A model generated the notes under the pieces. That model had not been told where the DNA came from. It did no database searches and worked only from the letters and a program-made list of their open reading frames with translations. 64,000 bases of DNA from Aristolochia californica. Its lineage: Eukaryota; Streptophyta; Magnoliopsida; Piperales; Aristolochiaceae. Of the stretch, positions 1 through 11,591 are shown piece by piece. The stretch lies in contig JARWKL010000012.1 of assembly GCA_029961685.1 (NCBI GenBank), positions 12,679,955 to 12,743,954 on the forward strand, in the 5' to 3' direction. How positions within the stretch are numbered: position 1 is the stretch's first letter; each line of letters begins with the position of its first letter. The translations under genes and the position numbers were made by a program.

Positions 1-155
1 TATTTAAAATGGAGACTCACAGTGCACAATTGTAGAGAGAGATAATTGCAAAGAGTGTCTGTAATTTTTAGGGAATTTAAGCTCTTTTTAGTTTTTATAT
101 CTCAGGTTTTGCAATCGTCGGGAAAAGGGGGAGGTGGGGTGTTTTTAACTGAGTA
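1..155. repeat. Partial satellite unit at left edge
   Basis: This is the 3' part of a unit whose start lies outside the window. It begins inside the AAAATGGAGAC segment, includes the GTGCACAATTGTAG region, and ends with an A-leading G-rich tract (GGGGAGGTGGGGTGTTTTT) just before the first TTGACTCCC. The array therefore continues to the left of the window. Confidence 0.9.
118..146 (+). other. G-rich tract in each unit (first example)
   Basis: TCGGGAAAAGGGGGAGGTGG and the following GGTG form the only strongly G-rich stretch of the unit. B leaders read AAACGGGGAGGCGGGGTATT and C leaders AAAGGGGGAGGCGGGGGATT. There are usually three runs of three or more G plus one GG, so a classical four-run G-quadruplex is not met. 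A two-layer or bulged form is possible. The longest G-run is nine bases at 43024-43032. Confidence 0.6.
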
Positions 156-221
156 TTGACTCCCAATCCGTAAGTCATTTCTTACAAAAATATAGCCCGT
201 TACGGATGATAAATCACTTCA

Positions 222-237
222 CAATCATCTATGATTG
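222..237. repeat. CAATCAT-CT-ATGATTG dyad (first of one per unit)
   Basis: Seven-base arms CAATCAT and ATGATTG are perfect inverted complements around CT. The element recurs ~66 bp after TTGACTCCC in most units. Three later copies are perfect 16-bp palindromes with a CG centre (55522-55537, 56868-56883, 60231-60246). Some C units carry AGAATCAT and lose one end base. It could be a protein-binding dyad or simply inherited satellite sequence. Confidence 0.75.
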
Positions 238-345
238 TTAGGTAAGCCTTTTGTAAACGGGCAAAATAATTGCTAGTTTGATTCTGGTAAATATCCCACC
301 GCATGTTCATTGAGAATTTAATGAGCGTTTGTTATTTTCTTTAAA

Positions 346-357
346 AGCTTTGGATCC
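346..357. other. AAGCTT-GGATCC junction (one per unit)
   Basis: HindIII-type AAGCTT and BamHI-type GGATCC sit almost adjacent in AAAAGCTTTGGATCC. GGATCC is retained in most units. It is visibly lost at 7091, 14482, 19150, 21164, 23099, 25776, 29122, 30467, 33189, ~36536, 49776, 58343, 60362 and 61710, and in the two truncated units. Digestion with either enzyme should give a 674-bp ladder. Confidence 0.85.
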
Positions 358-409
358 ACAGGTGATTTGCATGTTTAACATGTTTCAAGCATGCATATCC
401 ATTTTTAAA

Positions 410-417
410 ACACGTGT
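410..417. other. ACACGTGT palindrome with G-box core (one per unit)
   Basis: An 8-bp perfect palindrome contains CACGTG, the core bound by bHLH and bZIP factors in many eukaryotes (the plant G-box). It lies ~58 bp after GGATCC in most units. Variants that break it include ACAGGTG (~1085), ACATGTG (~9836), CACTTG (~26491, ~27838, ~31200) and CACATG. A regulatory role is not shown. Confidence 0.6.
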
Positions 418-451
418 AGAAGAAATCTCTTTCTCGTAAAATTTCATGCAA

Positions 452-459
452 TTAGGGTT
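452..459. other. TTAGGGTT telomere-like motif (one per unit)
   Basis: TTAGGGTT lies ~100 bp after GGATCC in nearly every unit. On the minus strand it reads AACCCTAA, eight bases of the plant telobox AAACCCTAA, and it fits one and a bit repeats of TTTAGGG or TTAGGG telomere DNA. It is a single motif rather than a telomere tract. Units at ~4498, 17904 and 22531 have altered or lost it. Confidence 0.55.
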
Positions 460-677
460 GAACTAGTGAAATTTCCCAAACTTGGAAAACAAAACTTTTG
501 TGTTCATTTGTGGTGTGTGAAAAAACTTTCTATACTTACATTTGTTATTGTTTTAATTTTTTTTCACACATAAACTCTAAAATTTCCATTTTGTTGTGAT
601 CTATTTGCCTTTTTTGGGTGACGGGATGAAGGGAGAGCGAAAACTAAATGTTTTGATTTAAGAAAAAAGTGTACATC

Positions 678-697
678 TAAAATGGAGATGCACAATG
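678..697. repeat. TGCACAA-type 7-bp doublet (example)
   Basis: Most units have GATGCACAATGCACAAATG, which holds two adjacent TGCACAA heptamers; the example here is slightly diverged (ATGCACAATGCATAAATG). A-preceding C units often read ACGCACAGTGCACAAATG instead. It may be a relic of a short ancestral duplication inside the unit. Confidence 0.6.
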
Positions 698-2662
698 CAT
701 AAATGTAGGGAAAGATAATTCCAAAGAGTGTTTGTAATTTTTTGGGTTTGTAAGATCTTTTTAGTTTTTATATCTCAGGTTTTGCAATCATCGGGAAAAC
801 GGGGAGGCAGGGTATTTTTAACAGACTGTTGACTCCCAATCCGTATGTCATTTCTTACAAAAATATAGCCCGTTACTCATGATAAATCACATTACAATCA
901 TCTATGATTATTAGGTCAACTTTTTGCAAACGGGCAAAATAATAGCTTGTTTGACTCGGGTAAATTTCCCGTCGCACGTACACTTCAGAATTTAATGAGT
1001 GTTTGTTATTCTCATTAAAAGCTTTGGATCCAGAGGTCATTTTCATCTTTAACAAGTTTCAAGCATGCATATCCATTTTTAAAGCAGGTGTAGAAGAATT
1101 CTCTTTCTTGTAAAATTTCAAGCGATTAGGGTTGAACTAGTGGAATTTTCCAAACTTGGATAACAAAAATTTTGTGTTCAATTGTGGTGTGTGAATAAAT
1201 TTGCATTACATACATTTGTTAATGTTTTAATTTTTTTCCATACATAAACTCTAAAATTTACATTTTGTTGTGATCTATTTACCTTTTTTTGTTTACGGCA
1301 TGAAGGGAGGACGAAAACTCACAGTTATGATTTAATAAAAAAATGTACATCTAAAATGGAGATGCACAATGCACAAATGTAGAGAGATATAATTCCAAAG
1401 AGTGTCTGTGATTTTTAAGGATTGTGAGTTCTTTTCAGTTTTTAGTTCTCAGGCTTTACAATCATCGGGAAAAGGGGGAAGCGGGGGATTTTTAATTGAG
1501 TATTGACTCCCACTCCGTAAGTCATTTCTTACAATAATATAGCCCATTACGAATGAAAAATCACTTTACAATCATCTATGAATGTTAGGTCAGTTTTTTG
1601 CAAACGGGCAAAATAATGACATGTTTCACTTAGGTAAATATCCCACCGCACGTTCACTAGGGAATTTAATGAGCATAAGTTATTCTCTTTAAAAGCTTTG
1701 GATCCATAGGTCATTTGCATCTTTAACATGTTTCAAGCTTGCGTATACATTTTCAAAACACGTGTAGAAGAATTCTCTTTCTTGTAAAATTTTAAGCTAT
1801 TAGGGTTGATATAGTGGAATTTCCCAAACTTGGATAACAAAATTTTTTTGTTCAATTGTGGTGTGTGATTAAATTTTTATTACTTAAATTTGTTAATGTT
1901 TTAATTTTTTTTCGTACATAAACTCTAAAATTTACATTTTGTTGTGATCTTTTTACCTTTTTTTTGGTTACGGCATTAAGGGAGAACGAAAACTCACAGT
2001 TATGATTTAATAAAAAAGTGTACATCTAAAATGGAGATGCACAATGCACAAATGTAGAGAGGTATAATTCCAAAGAGTGTCTATGATTTTTAAGGATTGT
2101 AAGCTCTTTTCAGTTTTTAGTTCTCAGGCTTTACAATCGTCGGGAAAAGGGGGAAGCGGGGGATTTTTAATAGAGTGTTGACTCCCAATCCATAACTCAT
2201 TTCTTACAATAATATAGCCCGTTACGAATGAAAAATCACTTTACAATGATCTATGATTGTTAGGTCAGCTTTTTGCAAACGGGTAAAATAATGGCTTGTT
2301 TCACTCGGGTAAATATCCCGCCGCGCGTTCACTAGAGAATTTAATGAGCGTATGTTATTCTCTTTAAAAGCTTTGGATCCATAGGTCATTTGCATCTTTA
2401 ACATGTTTCAAGCTTGCATATCCATTTTTAAAACACGTGTAGAAGAAATCTCTTTCTTGTAAAATTCCAAGCTATTAGGGTTGAACTAGTGGAATATCCC
2501 AAACTTGGATAAACAAAGTTTTGTGTTAATTTTTGGTGTGTGAATATATTTTCTTTACTTACATTTGTTATGTTTTTAAAATTTTTTCCATACATAAACT
2601 CAAAAATTTTCATTTTCCTGTGATCTATTTGCCTTTTATTTTTACGGGAAGAAGGGAGAGAG

Positions 2663-2677
2663 AAAACTCAAAGTTTT
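2663..2677. repeat. AAAACT-CAA-AGTTTT inverted repeat (example)
   Basis: Six-base arms AAAACT and AGTTTT flank CAA, so a short hairpin is possible on either strand. The element recurs in most units, usually after GGGAGAACGA or GGGAGAGAGA and before GATTTAA. Some units break an arm, for example ACTCACAGTTATG near 1310 and 1990, and ACTCTATGTTTTG near 57960, 58630 and 63350. Confidence 0.65.
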
Positions 2678-4202
2678 GATTTAAGAAAAAAGTGTACATT
2701 TAAAAAGGAGACGAACAGTGCACAAATGTAGAGAGAGATAATTCCAAAGAGTGTTTGTAATTTTTAGGGAATTTATACTTTTTTTAGTTTTTACATCTCA
2801 GGTTTTGCAATCGTCGGGAAAAGGGGGAAGCGGGGGATTTTTAATTGAGTGTTGACTCCCAATCCGTAAGTCATTTCTTACAATAATATAGCCGGTTACG
2901 AATGAAAAATCACTTTAGAATCATCTATGATTGTTAGGTCAGCTTTTTTCAAACGGGTAAAATAATGTCTTGTTTGACTCGGGTAAATATCCCACCGCAC
3001 GTTCACTGGAGAATTTAATGAGCGTATGTTATTCTCTTTAAAAGCTTTGGATCCATAGGTCATTTGCATCATTAACATGTTTCAAGCTTTCATATCCATT
3101 TTTAAAACACGTGTAGAAGAATTCTCTTTCTTGTAAAATTTCAAGCTATTAGGGTTGAACTAGTGGAATTTCCCAAACTTGGATAACAAAAATTTTGTGT
3201 TCAATTGTGGTGTGTGAATAATTTTTCATTAGTTACATTTGTTAATGTTTTAATTTTTTTCCATACTTAAACTCTAAAATTTACATTTTGTTGTGATCTA
3301 TTTACCTTTTTTTGTTTACGGCATGAAGGGAGAACGAAAACTCAAAGTTTTGATTTAATAAAAAAGTGTACATCTAAAATGGAGATGCACAATTCCAAAA
3401 TGTAGAGAGATATAATTCCGAAGAGTGTCTGTGATTTTTAAGGATTGTGAGCTCTTTTCTGTTTTTAGGTCACAAGTTTTTGCAATCGTCGGGAAAAGGG
3501 GGAGGAGGGGGATTTTTAATTGAGTGTTGACTCCCAATCCGTAAGTCATTTCTTACAATAATATAGCCCGATACGAATGAAAAATCACTTTACAATCATC
3601 TATGATTGTTAGGTCAGCTTTTTTCAAACGGGCAAAATAATGGCTTGTTTGACTCGGGTAAATATACCACCGCACGTTCACTAGAGAATTTAATGAGCGT
3701 ATGTTATTCTCTTTAAAAGCTTTGGATCCATAGGTCATTTGCATCTTTAACATGTGTCAAGCTTGCACATCCATTTTTAAAACAGGTGTAGAAGAAATCT
3801 CTTTCTTGTAAAATTCCAAGCTATTAAGGTTGAACTAGTCGATTTTTCCAAACTTGGATAGCAAAAATTTTTTTTTAAAATTTTTTGTGTATGAATAAAT
3901 TTTCTTTACTTACATTTGTTATTGTTTTAAACTTTTTCCATACATAAACTCAAAAATTTTCATTTTGTTGTGATCTATTTGCCTTTTATTGTTTACGGGA
4001 TGAAGGGAGAGAGAAAACTCAAAGTTTTGATTTAAGAAAAAAATGTACATTTAAAATGAAGACTCACAGTGCACAAATGTTGAGAGAGATAATTCAAAAG
4101 AGTGTCTATAATTTTTTGGGAATTTAAGCTATTTTTAGTTTTTATATCTCAGGTTTTGCAATCATCAGGAAAAGGGGGAGGCGGGGTGTTTTTAACTGAC
4201 TG

Positions 4203-7200
4203 TTGACTCCCAATCCGTAAGTCATTTCTTACAAAAATATTGCCCGTTACGGATGATAAATCACTTTACAATCATCTACGATTGTTAGGTAAGCTTTTTG
4301 CAAACGAGCAAAATAATGGCTAGTTTGATTCTGGTAAATATCCCACCGCACGTTCATTGAGAATTTAATGAGTGTTTGTTATTCGCTTTAAAAACTTTGG
4401 ATCCACAGGTCATTTGCATCTTTAACATGTTTCAAGCATGCATATCCATTTTTAAAACACGTGTAGAAGAAATCTCTTTCTTGTAAAATTCCATGCAAGG
4501 TTGAACTAGTGAAATTTCCCAAACTAGGAAAACAAAACTTTTGTGTTCATTTGTGGTGTGTGAAAAAATTTTCTATACTTACATTTGTTATTGTTTTAAT
4601 TTTTTTTCACACGTAAACTCTAAAATTTTCATTATGTCGTGATCTATTTGCCTTTTTTGGGTGACGGGATGATGGGAGAGCGAAAACAAAAAGTTTTGAT
4701 TTAATAAAAAAGTGTACATCTAAAATGGAGATGCACAATGCATAAATGTAGGGAAAGATAATTCCAAACAGTGTTTGTAATTTTTTGGGTTTGTAAGATC
4801 TTTTTAGTTTTTATATCTCAGGTTTTGCAATCGTCGGGAAAACGGGGAGGCAGGGTATTTTTAACAGACTGTTGACTCCCAATCCGTATGTCATTTCTTA
4901 CAAAAATATAGCCCGTTACTCATGATAAATCACATTACAATCATCTATGATTATTAGGTCAGCTTTTTGCAAACGGGCAAAATAATGGCTTGTTTGACTC
5001 GGGTAAATTTCCCGTCGCACGTTCACTTCAGAATTTAATGAGTGTTTGTTATTCTCATTAAAAGCTTTGGATCCATAGGTCATTTTCATCTTGAACAAGT
5101 TTCAAGCATGCATATCCATTTTTAAAGCACGTGTAGAAGAATTCTCTTTCTTGTAAAATTTCAAGCGATTAGGGTTGAACTAGTGGAATTTTCCAAACTT
5201 GGATAACAAAAATTTTGTGTTCAATTGTGGTGTGTGAATAAATTTTCATTACTTACATTTGTTACTCTTTTAATTTTTTTCCAAACATAAACTCTAAAGT
5301 TTACATTTTGTTGTGATATATTTACCTTTTTTTGTTTACGGCATGAAGGGAGAACGAAAACTCACAGTTATGATTTAATAAAAAAGTGTAGATCTAAAAT
5401 GGAGATGCACAATGCACAAATGTAGAGAGATATAATTCCAAAGAGTGTCTGTGAGTTTTAAGGATTGTGAGCTCTTTTCAGTTTTTAGTTCTCAGGCTTT
5501 ACAATCATCGGGAAAAGGGGGAAGCGGGGGATTTTTAATTGAGTATTGACTCCCACTCTGTAAGTCATTTCTTACAATAATATAGCCCGTTACGAATGAA
5601 AAATCACTTTACAATCATATATGAATGTTAGGTCAGCTTTTTGCAAACGGGCAAAATAATGGCATGTTTCACTCGGGTAAATATCCCACCGCACGTTCAC
5701 TAGAGAATTTAATGAGCGTAAGTTATTCTCTTTAAAAGCTTTGGATCCATAGGTCATTTGCATCTTTAACATGTTTCAAGCTTGCATATCCATTTTTAAA
5801 ACACGTGTAGAAGAATTCTCTTTCTTGTAAAATTTCAAGCTATTAGGGTTGATATAGTGGAATTTCCCAAACTTGGATAACAAAAATTTTGTGTTCAATT
5901 GTGGTGTGTGAATAAATTTTCATTACTTACATTTTTTAATGTTTTAATTTTTTTCCATACATAAACTCTAAAATTTACATTTTGTTGTCATCTATATACC
6001 TTTTTTTGTTTACGGCATGATGGGAGAACGAAAACTCAAAGTTTTGATTTAATAAAAAAGTGTACATCTAAAATGGTGATGCACAATGCACAAATGTAGA
6101 GAGATAAAATTCCAAAGAGTGTCTGTGATTTTTAAGGATTGTGAGCTCTTTTCAGTTTTTAGTTCTCAGGTGTTCCAATCGTCGGGAAAAGGGGGAAGCA
6201 GGGGATTTTTAATTGAGTGTTGACTCCCAATCCGTAAGTCATTTCTTACAATAATATAGCCGGTTACGAATGAAAAATCACTTTAGAATCATCTATGATT
6301 GTTAGGTCAGCTTTTTTCAAATGGGTAAAATAATGTCTTTTTTGACTCGGGTAAATATCCCACCGCACGTTCACTGGAGAATTTAATGAGCGTATGTTAT
6401 TTTCTTTAAAAGCTTTGGATCCATAGGTCATTTGCATCATTAACATGTTTCAAGCTTCCATATCCATTTTTAAAACACGTGTAGAAGAATTTTCTTTCTT
6501 GTAAAATTTCAAGCTATTAGGGTTGAACTAGTGGAATTTCCCAAACTTGGATAACAAAAATTTTGTGTTCAATTGTGGTGTGTAAATAAATTTTCATTAC
6601 TTACATTTTTTATTATTTTAATTTTTTTTCGTACATAAACTCTAAAATTTACATTTTGTTGTGATCTATTTACCTTTGTTTGTTTACGGCATCAAGGGAG
6701 AACGAAAACTCAAAGTTTTGATTTAATAAAAAAATGTACATCTAAAATGGAGATGCACAATGCCCAAATATAAAGAGATATAATTCCAAAAAGTGTCTGT
6801 GATTTTTAAGGATTGTAAGCTCCTTTCAGTTTTTAGTACTCAGGTTTTACAATAGTTGGGAAAAGGGAGAGGAGGGGGATTTTTAATTGAGTGTTGACTC
6901 CCAACCTGTAAGTCATTTCTTACAATAATATAGCCCGTTACGAATGAAAAATCACTTTACAATCATCTAAGATTGTTAGGTCAGCTTTTTTCAAACGGGC
7001 AAAATAATGGCTTGTGTGACTCGGGTAAATATCCCACCGCACGTTCACTAGAGAATTTAATGAGCGTATGTTATTCTCTTTTAAAGCTTTGGATCTTTAA
7101 CATGTTTCAAGCTTGCATATCCATTTTTAAAACATGTGTAGAAGAAATCTCTTTCTTGAAAAATTCCAAGCTATTAGGGTTGAACAAGTGGAAATTCCCA

Positions 7201-7550
7201 AACTTGGATAACAAAATTTTTGTGTTAATTTATGGTGTGCGAATAAATTTTCTTTACTTACATTTGTTATTGTTTTAAATTATTTCCATACATAAACTAA
7301 AAAAATTTCATTTTGCTGTGATCTATTTGCCTTTTTTTGTCTACGGGATGAAGGGAGTGAGAAAACTCAAACTTTTGATTTAGGAAAAAAGTGTACATTT
7401 AAAATGGAGACGCACAGTGCACAAATGTAGAGAGAGATAATTCCAAAGAGTGTCTGTAATTTTTAGGGAATTTAAGCACTTTTTAGTTTTTATATCTCAG
7501 GTTTTGGAATCGTCGGTAAAAGGGGGAGGCAGGGTGTTTTTAACTGAGTC
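4203..7550. repeat. Higher-order block II: A-B-C-C-C (five units)
   Basis: Junctions are at 4399 (A), 5069 (B), 5743, 6417 and ~7091 (C). It is one C unit shorter than block I. The A unit has lost about 4 bp at ~4498 (CATGCAAGGTTGAAC instead of CATGCAATTAGGGTTGAAC), which also removes its TTAGGGTT motif. The last C unit carries a 17-bp deletion directly after GGATC, listed separately. Its last two units are closely matched by units near 20.3-21.6 kb and 24.9-26.2 kb. Confidence 0.85.
7091..7101. repeat. 17-bp deletion at the GGATC junction (lineage marker)
   Basis: The usual GGATCCATAGGTCATTTGC is replaced by GGATCTTTAACATG. The lost 17 bp lie between two copies of ATC, so the deletion could have arisen by short-homology mispairing. 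The same event is present at 21164, 23099 (with one extra T) and 25776. All four also share the variant CATCTAAGATTG or CATCAAAGATTG. Confidence 0.85.
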
Positions 7551-9571
7551 TTGAGTCCCAATCCGTAAATCATTGCTTACAAAAATATAGCCTGTTACGG
7601 ATGATAAATCACTTTACAATCATCTATGATTGTTAGGTAAGCTTTTTGTAAACGGGCAAAATAATGGCTAGTTTGATTTTGGTCAATATCCCATCGCACG
7701 TTCATGGAGAATTTAATGAGCGTTTGTTATTCTCTTTAAAAGCTTTGGATCCACAGGTCATTTGCATCTTTAACGTGTCTCAAGCATGCATATCCATTTT
7801 TAAAACACGTGTAGAAGAAATCTCTTTCTTGTAAAATTCCATGCAATTGGGGTTGAACTAGTGGATTTTCCCAAACTTGGAAAAAAAAAATTTTGTGTTC
7901 ATTTGTGAAGTGTGAATAAATTTTCTATACTTACATTTGTTATTGTTTTAATTTTTTTTCACACATAAACTGTAAAATTTTCATTTTGTTGTGATCTATT
8001 TGCCTTTTTTTGTTTACAGGATGAAGGGAAAGCGAAAACTCAAAGTTTTGATTTAAGAAAAAAGTGTACATCTAAAATGGATATGCCCAATGCACAAATG
8101 TAGGGAGAGATAATTCCAACGAGTGATTCTAATTTTTTGGGTTTGTAAGATCTTTTTAGTTTTTATATCTCAGGTTTTGCAATCATAGGGAAAACGGGGA
8201 GGCGGGGTATTTTTAACTGACTGTCGACTCCCAATCCGTATGTCATTTCTTACAAAAATATAGCCCATTACTCATGATAAATCACATTACAATCATCTAT
8301 GATTGTTAGGTCAACCTTTTACAAACGGGCAAAATAATGGCTTGTTTGACTCGGGTAAATATCCCGTCGCACGTTCACTTCAGAATTTAATGAGTGTTTG
8401 TTATTCTCATTAAAAGCTTTGGATCCATAGGTCATTTGCATCTTTAACAAGTTTCAACCATGCATATCCATTTTTAAAAAACGTGTAGAAGAATTCTCTT
8501 TCTTGTAAAATTTCAAGCTATTAGGGTTGAACTAGTGGAATTTCCCAAACTTGGATAACAAAAATTTTGTGTTCAATTGTTGTGTGTGAATAAATTTTCA
8601 TTACGTACATTTTTTACTGTTTCAATTTTTTTCCATTCATAAACTCTAAAATTTACATTTTGTTGTGATCTATTTACCATTTTTTGTTTACGGCATGAAG
8701 GGAGAACGAAAACTCAAAGTTTTGATTTAATAAAAAAGTGTACATCTAAAATGGAGATGCACAATGCACAAATATAGAGAGATATAATTCCAAAGAGTGT
8801 CTATGATTTTTAAAGATTGTGAGCTCTTTTCAGTTTTTAGTTCTCAGGTTTTGCAATCATCGGGAAAAGGGGGAAGAGGGGGATTTTTAATTGAGTGTTG
8901 ACTCCCAATCCGTAAGTCATTTCTTACAATAATATAGCCCATTACGAATGAAAAATCACTTTAGAATCATCCATGATTGTTACGTCAGCTTTTTTAACAC
9001 GGGCAAAATAATCGCTTGTTTGACTCGGGTAAATATCCCACCGCACGTTCACTAGAGAATCTACTGAGCGTATGTTATTCTCTTTAAAAGCTATGGATCC
9101 ATAGGTCATTTGAATCTTTAACATGTTTCAAGCTTGCATATCCATTTTTAAAACACGTGTAGAAGAATTCTCTTTCTTGTAAAAATTTCAAGCTATTAGG
9201 GTTGAACTAGTGGAATTTCCCAAACTTGGATAACAAAAATTTTGGGTTCAATTGTGGTGTGTGAATAAATTTTCATTACTTACATTTGTTAATGTTTTAA
9301 TTTTTTTCCATACATAAACTCTAAAATTTACATTTTGTTGTGATCTATTTACCTTTTTTTTATGGCATGAAGGGAGAACGAAAACTCAAAGTTTTTGATT
9401 TAATAAAAAAGTGCACATCAAAAATGGTGATGCAGAATGCCCTAATGTAGAGAGATATAATTCCAAAGAGTGTCTGTGATTTTTAAGGATTGTGAGCTCT
9501 TTTACAGTTTTTAGTTCTCAGGTTTTGCAATCGTCGGGAAAAGGGGGAGGAGGGGGATTTTTAATTGAGTG
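7551..9571. repeat. Higher-order block III: A-B-C
   Basis: Junctions are at 7747 (A), 8421 (B) and 9095 (C, with CTATGGATCC instead of CTTTGGATCC). From here to 18.3 kb the array mostly runs as A-B-C trimers near 2,020 bp. The B unit's G-rich region reads GGGAAAACGGGGAGGCGGGG and is followed by ACTGTCGACTCCC, a variant shared with the B unit near 24.23 kb. Confidence 0.82.
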
Positions 9572-11591
9572 TTGACTCCCAATCCGTAAGTCATTTCTTA
9601 CAAAAATATAGCCCGTTACGGATGATAAATCACTTTACAGTCATCTATGATTGTTAGGTAAGCTTTTTGTAAACGGGCAAAATTATGGCTAGTTTGATTC
9701 TGGTAAATATCCCACCGCACGTTCATTGAGAATTTAATGAGCGTTTCATATTCTCTTTAAAAGCTTTGGATCCACAGGTCATTTGCATCGTTAACATGTT
9801 TCAAGCATGCATATCCATTTTTAAAACATGTGTAGGAGAAATCTCTTTCTTGTAAAATTCCATGCAATTAGGGTTGAACTAGTGGAATTTCCAAACTTGG
9901 AAAATAAAAATTTTGAGTTCATTTGAGGTGTGTGAATAAATTTTCTATACTTACATTTGCTATTGTTTTAATTTTTTTACACACAGAAACTGTAAAATTT
10001 TCATTTTGTTGTTATGTATTTGCCTTTTTTGGTTTACGGGATGAAGGGAGAGCGAAAACTTAAAGTTTTGAGTTAAGAAAAAAGGCTACATCTCAAATGG
10101 AGATGCACAATGCACAAATGTAGGGATAGATAATTCCAAAGAGTGTTTGTAATTATTAGGGTTTGTAAGATCTTTTTAGTTATTATATCTGAGGTTTTGC
10201 AATCGTCGGGAAAACGGGGAGGCGGGGTATTTTTAACTGACTGTTGACTCCCAATCCGTATGTCATTTCTTACAAAAATATAGCCCGTTACTCATAATAA
10301 ATCACATTACAATCATCTATGAATGTTAGGTCAGCTTTTTGCAAATAGGCAAAATAATGGCTTGTTTGACTCGAGTAAATATCTCACCGCACGTTCACTT
10401 CATAATTTAATGAGTGTTTGTTATTCTCATTAAAAGCTTTGGATCCATAGGTCATTTGCATCTTTAACATGTTTCAAGCATCCATATCCATTTTTAAAAC
10501 ACGTGTACAAGAATTATCTTTCTTGTAAAATTTCAAGCTATTAGGGTTGAACTAGTGGTATTTCCCAAACTTGGATAGCAAATATTTTGTGTTCAATTGT
10601 GGTGTGTGAATAAATTTTCATTACTTACATTTGTTAATGTTTTAATTTTTATCCATACATAAACTCTAAAATTTACATTTTGTTGTGATCTATTTACCTT
10701 TTTTTGTTTACGGCAAGAAGGGAGAACGAAAACTCAAAGTTTTGATTTAATAAAAAAGTGTACATCTAAAATGGAGATGCACAATGCAAAAATGTAGAGA
10801 GATATAATTCCAAAGAGTGTCTATGATTTTTAAGGATTGTGAGCTCTTTTCAGTTTTTAGTTCTCAGGTTTTGCAATCATCGGGAAAAGGGGGAAGAGGG
10901 GGATTTTTAATTGAGTGTTGACTCCCAATCCGTAAGTCATTTCTTAAAATAATATAGCCCGTTACGAATGAAAAATCACTTTAGAATCATCTATGATTGG
11001 TAGGTCAGCTTTTTTCAAACGGGCAAAATAATGGCTTGTTTCACTCGGGTAAATATCCCACCGCACGTTCACTGGAGAATTTACTGAGCGTATGTTATTC
11101 TCTTTAAAAGCTTTGGATCCATACGTCATTTGCATCTTTGACATGTTTCAAGCTTGCATATCCATTTTTAAAACACGTGTAGAAGAATTCTCTTTCTTGT
11201 AAAATTTCAAGCTATTAGGGTTGTACTAGTGGAATTTCCCAAACTTGGATAACAAAAATTTTGTGTTCAATTGTGGTGTGTGAATAAATTTTCATTACTT
11301 ACATTTGTTAATGTTTTAATTTTTTTCCATACATAAACTCTAAAATTTACATTTTGTTGTCATCTATTTACCTTTTTATTTTATGGCATGAAGGGAGAAC
11401 GAAAACTCAAAGTTTTGATTTAATAAAAAAGTGTACATCTAAAATGGAGATGCACAATGCCCAAATGTAGAGAGATATAATTCCAAAGAGTTTCTGTGAT
11501 TTTTAAGGATTGTGAGCTCTTTTTCAGTTTTTAGTTCTCAGGTTTTGCAATCGTCGGGAAAAGAGGGAGGAGGGGGATTTTTAATTGAGTG
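9572..11591. repeat. Higher-order block IV: A-B-C, young trimer copy 1
   Basis: Junctions are at 9768 (A), 10441 (B) and 11115 (C). It shares private variants with the next block at an offset of 2,020 bp: ACAGTCATC, AAAATTATGG and GCGTTTCATATTC in A; GCAAATAGGC and CTCGAGTAAATATCTC in B; CATACGTCATTTGC and CTTTGACATG in C. Such sharing implies that the whole trimer was copied recently. Confidence 0.85.

Larger units (their letters stand above)
156..4202. repeat. Higher-order block I: A-B-C-C-C-C (six units)
   Basis: Junctions are at 352 (A), 1026 (B), 1700, 2375, 3049 and 3724 (C). The A unit has TACGGATGATAAATC and the following segment uses the TTTTTTTTCACACATAAAC form. The B unit has TACTCATGATAAATC. 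The next block repeats the same order about 4,043 bp later and shares rare variants: GGGTGACGGGATGA at ~612 and ~4656, and GTAGGGAAAGATAATTCC at ~704 and ~4747. The two blocks therefore derive from a common multi-unit ancestor rather than from independent single units. Confidence 0.85.

Noticed and set aside
100..140. CENP-B box in the CAATCGTCGGGAAAAGGGG region
   Set aside because: The required spacing TTCGNNNNANNCGGG is not met there or in the TTACGAATGAAAAATC region on either strand.
118..146. Canonical four-run G-quadruplex in each unit
   Set aside because: The tract has three runs of three or more G plus one GG, so the usual four-run pattern is not satisfied; only weaker forms are possible.
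156..238. W-box (TTGACT) or other promoter elements as evidence of transcription
   Set aside because: Six-base matches are expected by chance in 674 bp, and there is no nearby gene or matching TATA-and-start arrangement that would support a promoter.
452..459. Interstitial telomere array
   Set aside because: Only a single TTAGGGTT occurs per unit, with no tandem telomere repeats anywhere in the window.
873..1055. Minus-strand 60-codon frame as a real small gene family, with about forty open copies
   Set aside because: It lies in the same place in each unit, is frameshifted in A units by a shared 1-bp loss, is removed by deletions in others, and shows no domain, signal peptide or promoter. 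Open copies are explained by amplification of one chance frame.
6973..7278. 101-codon plus-strand frame as a gene
   Set aside because: It is open only because of the 17-bp deletion in this unit and local changes; the sequence is ordinary satellite and the frame is not kept in its relatives at 21.1, 23.1 and 25.8 kb at the same length.
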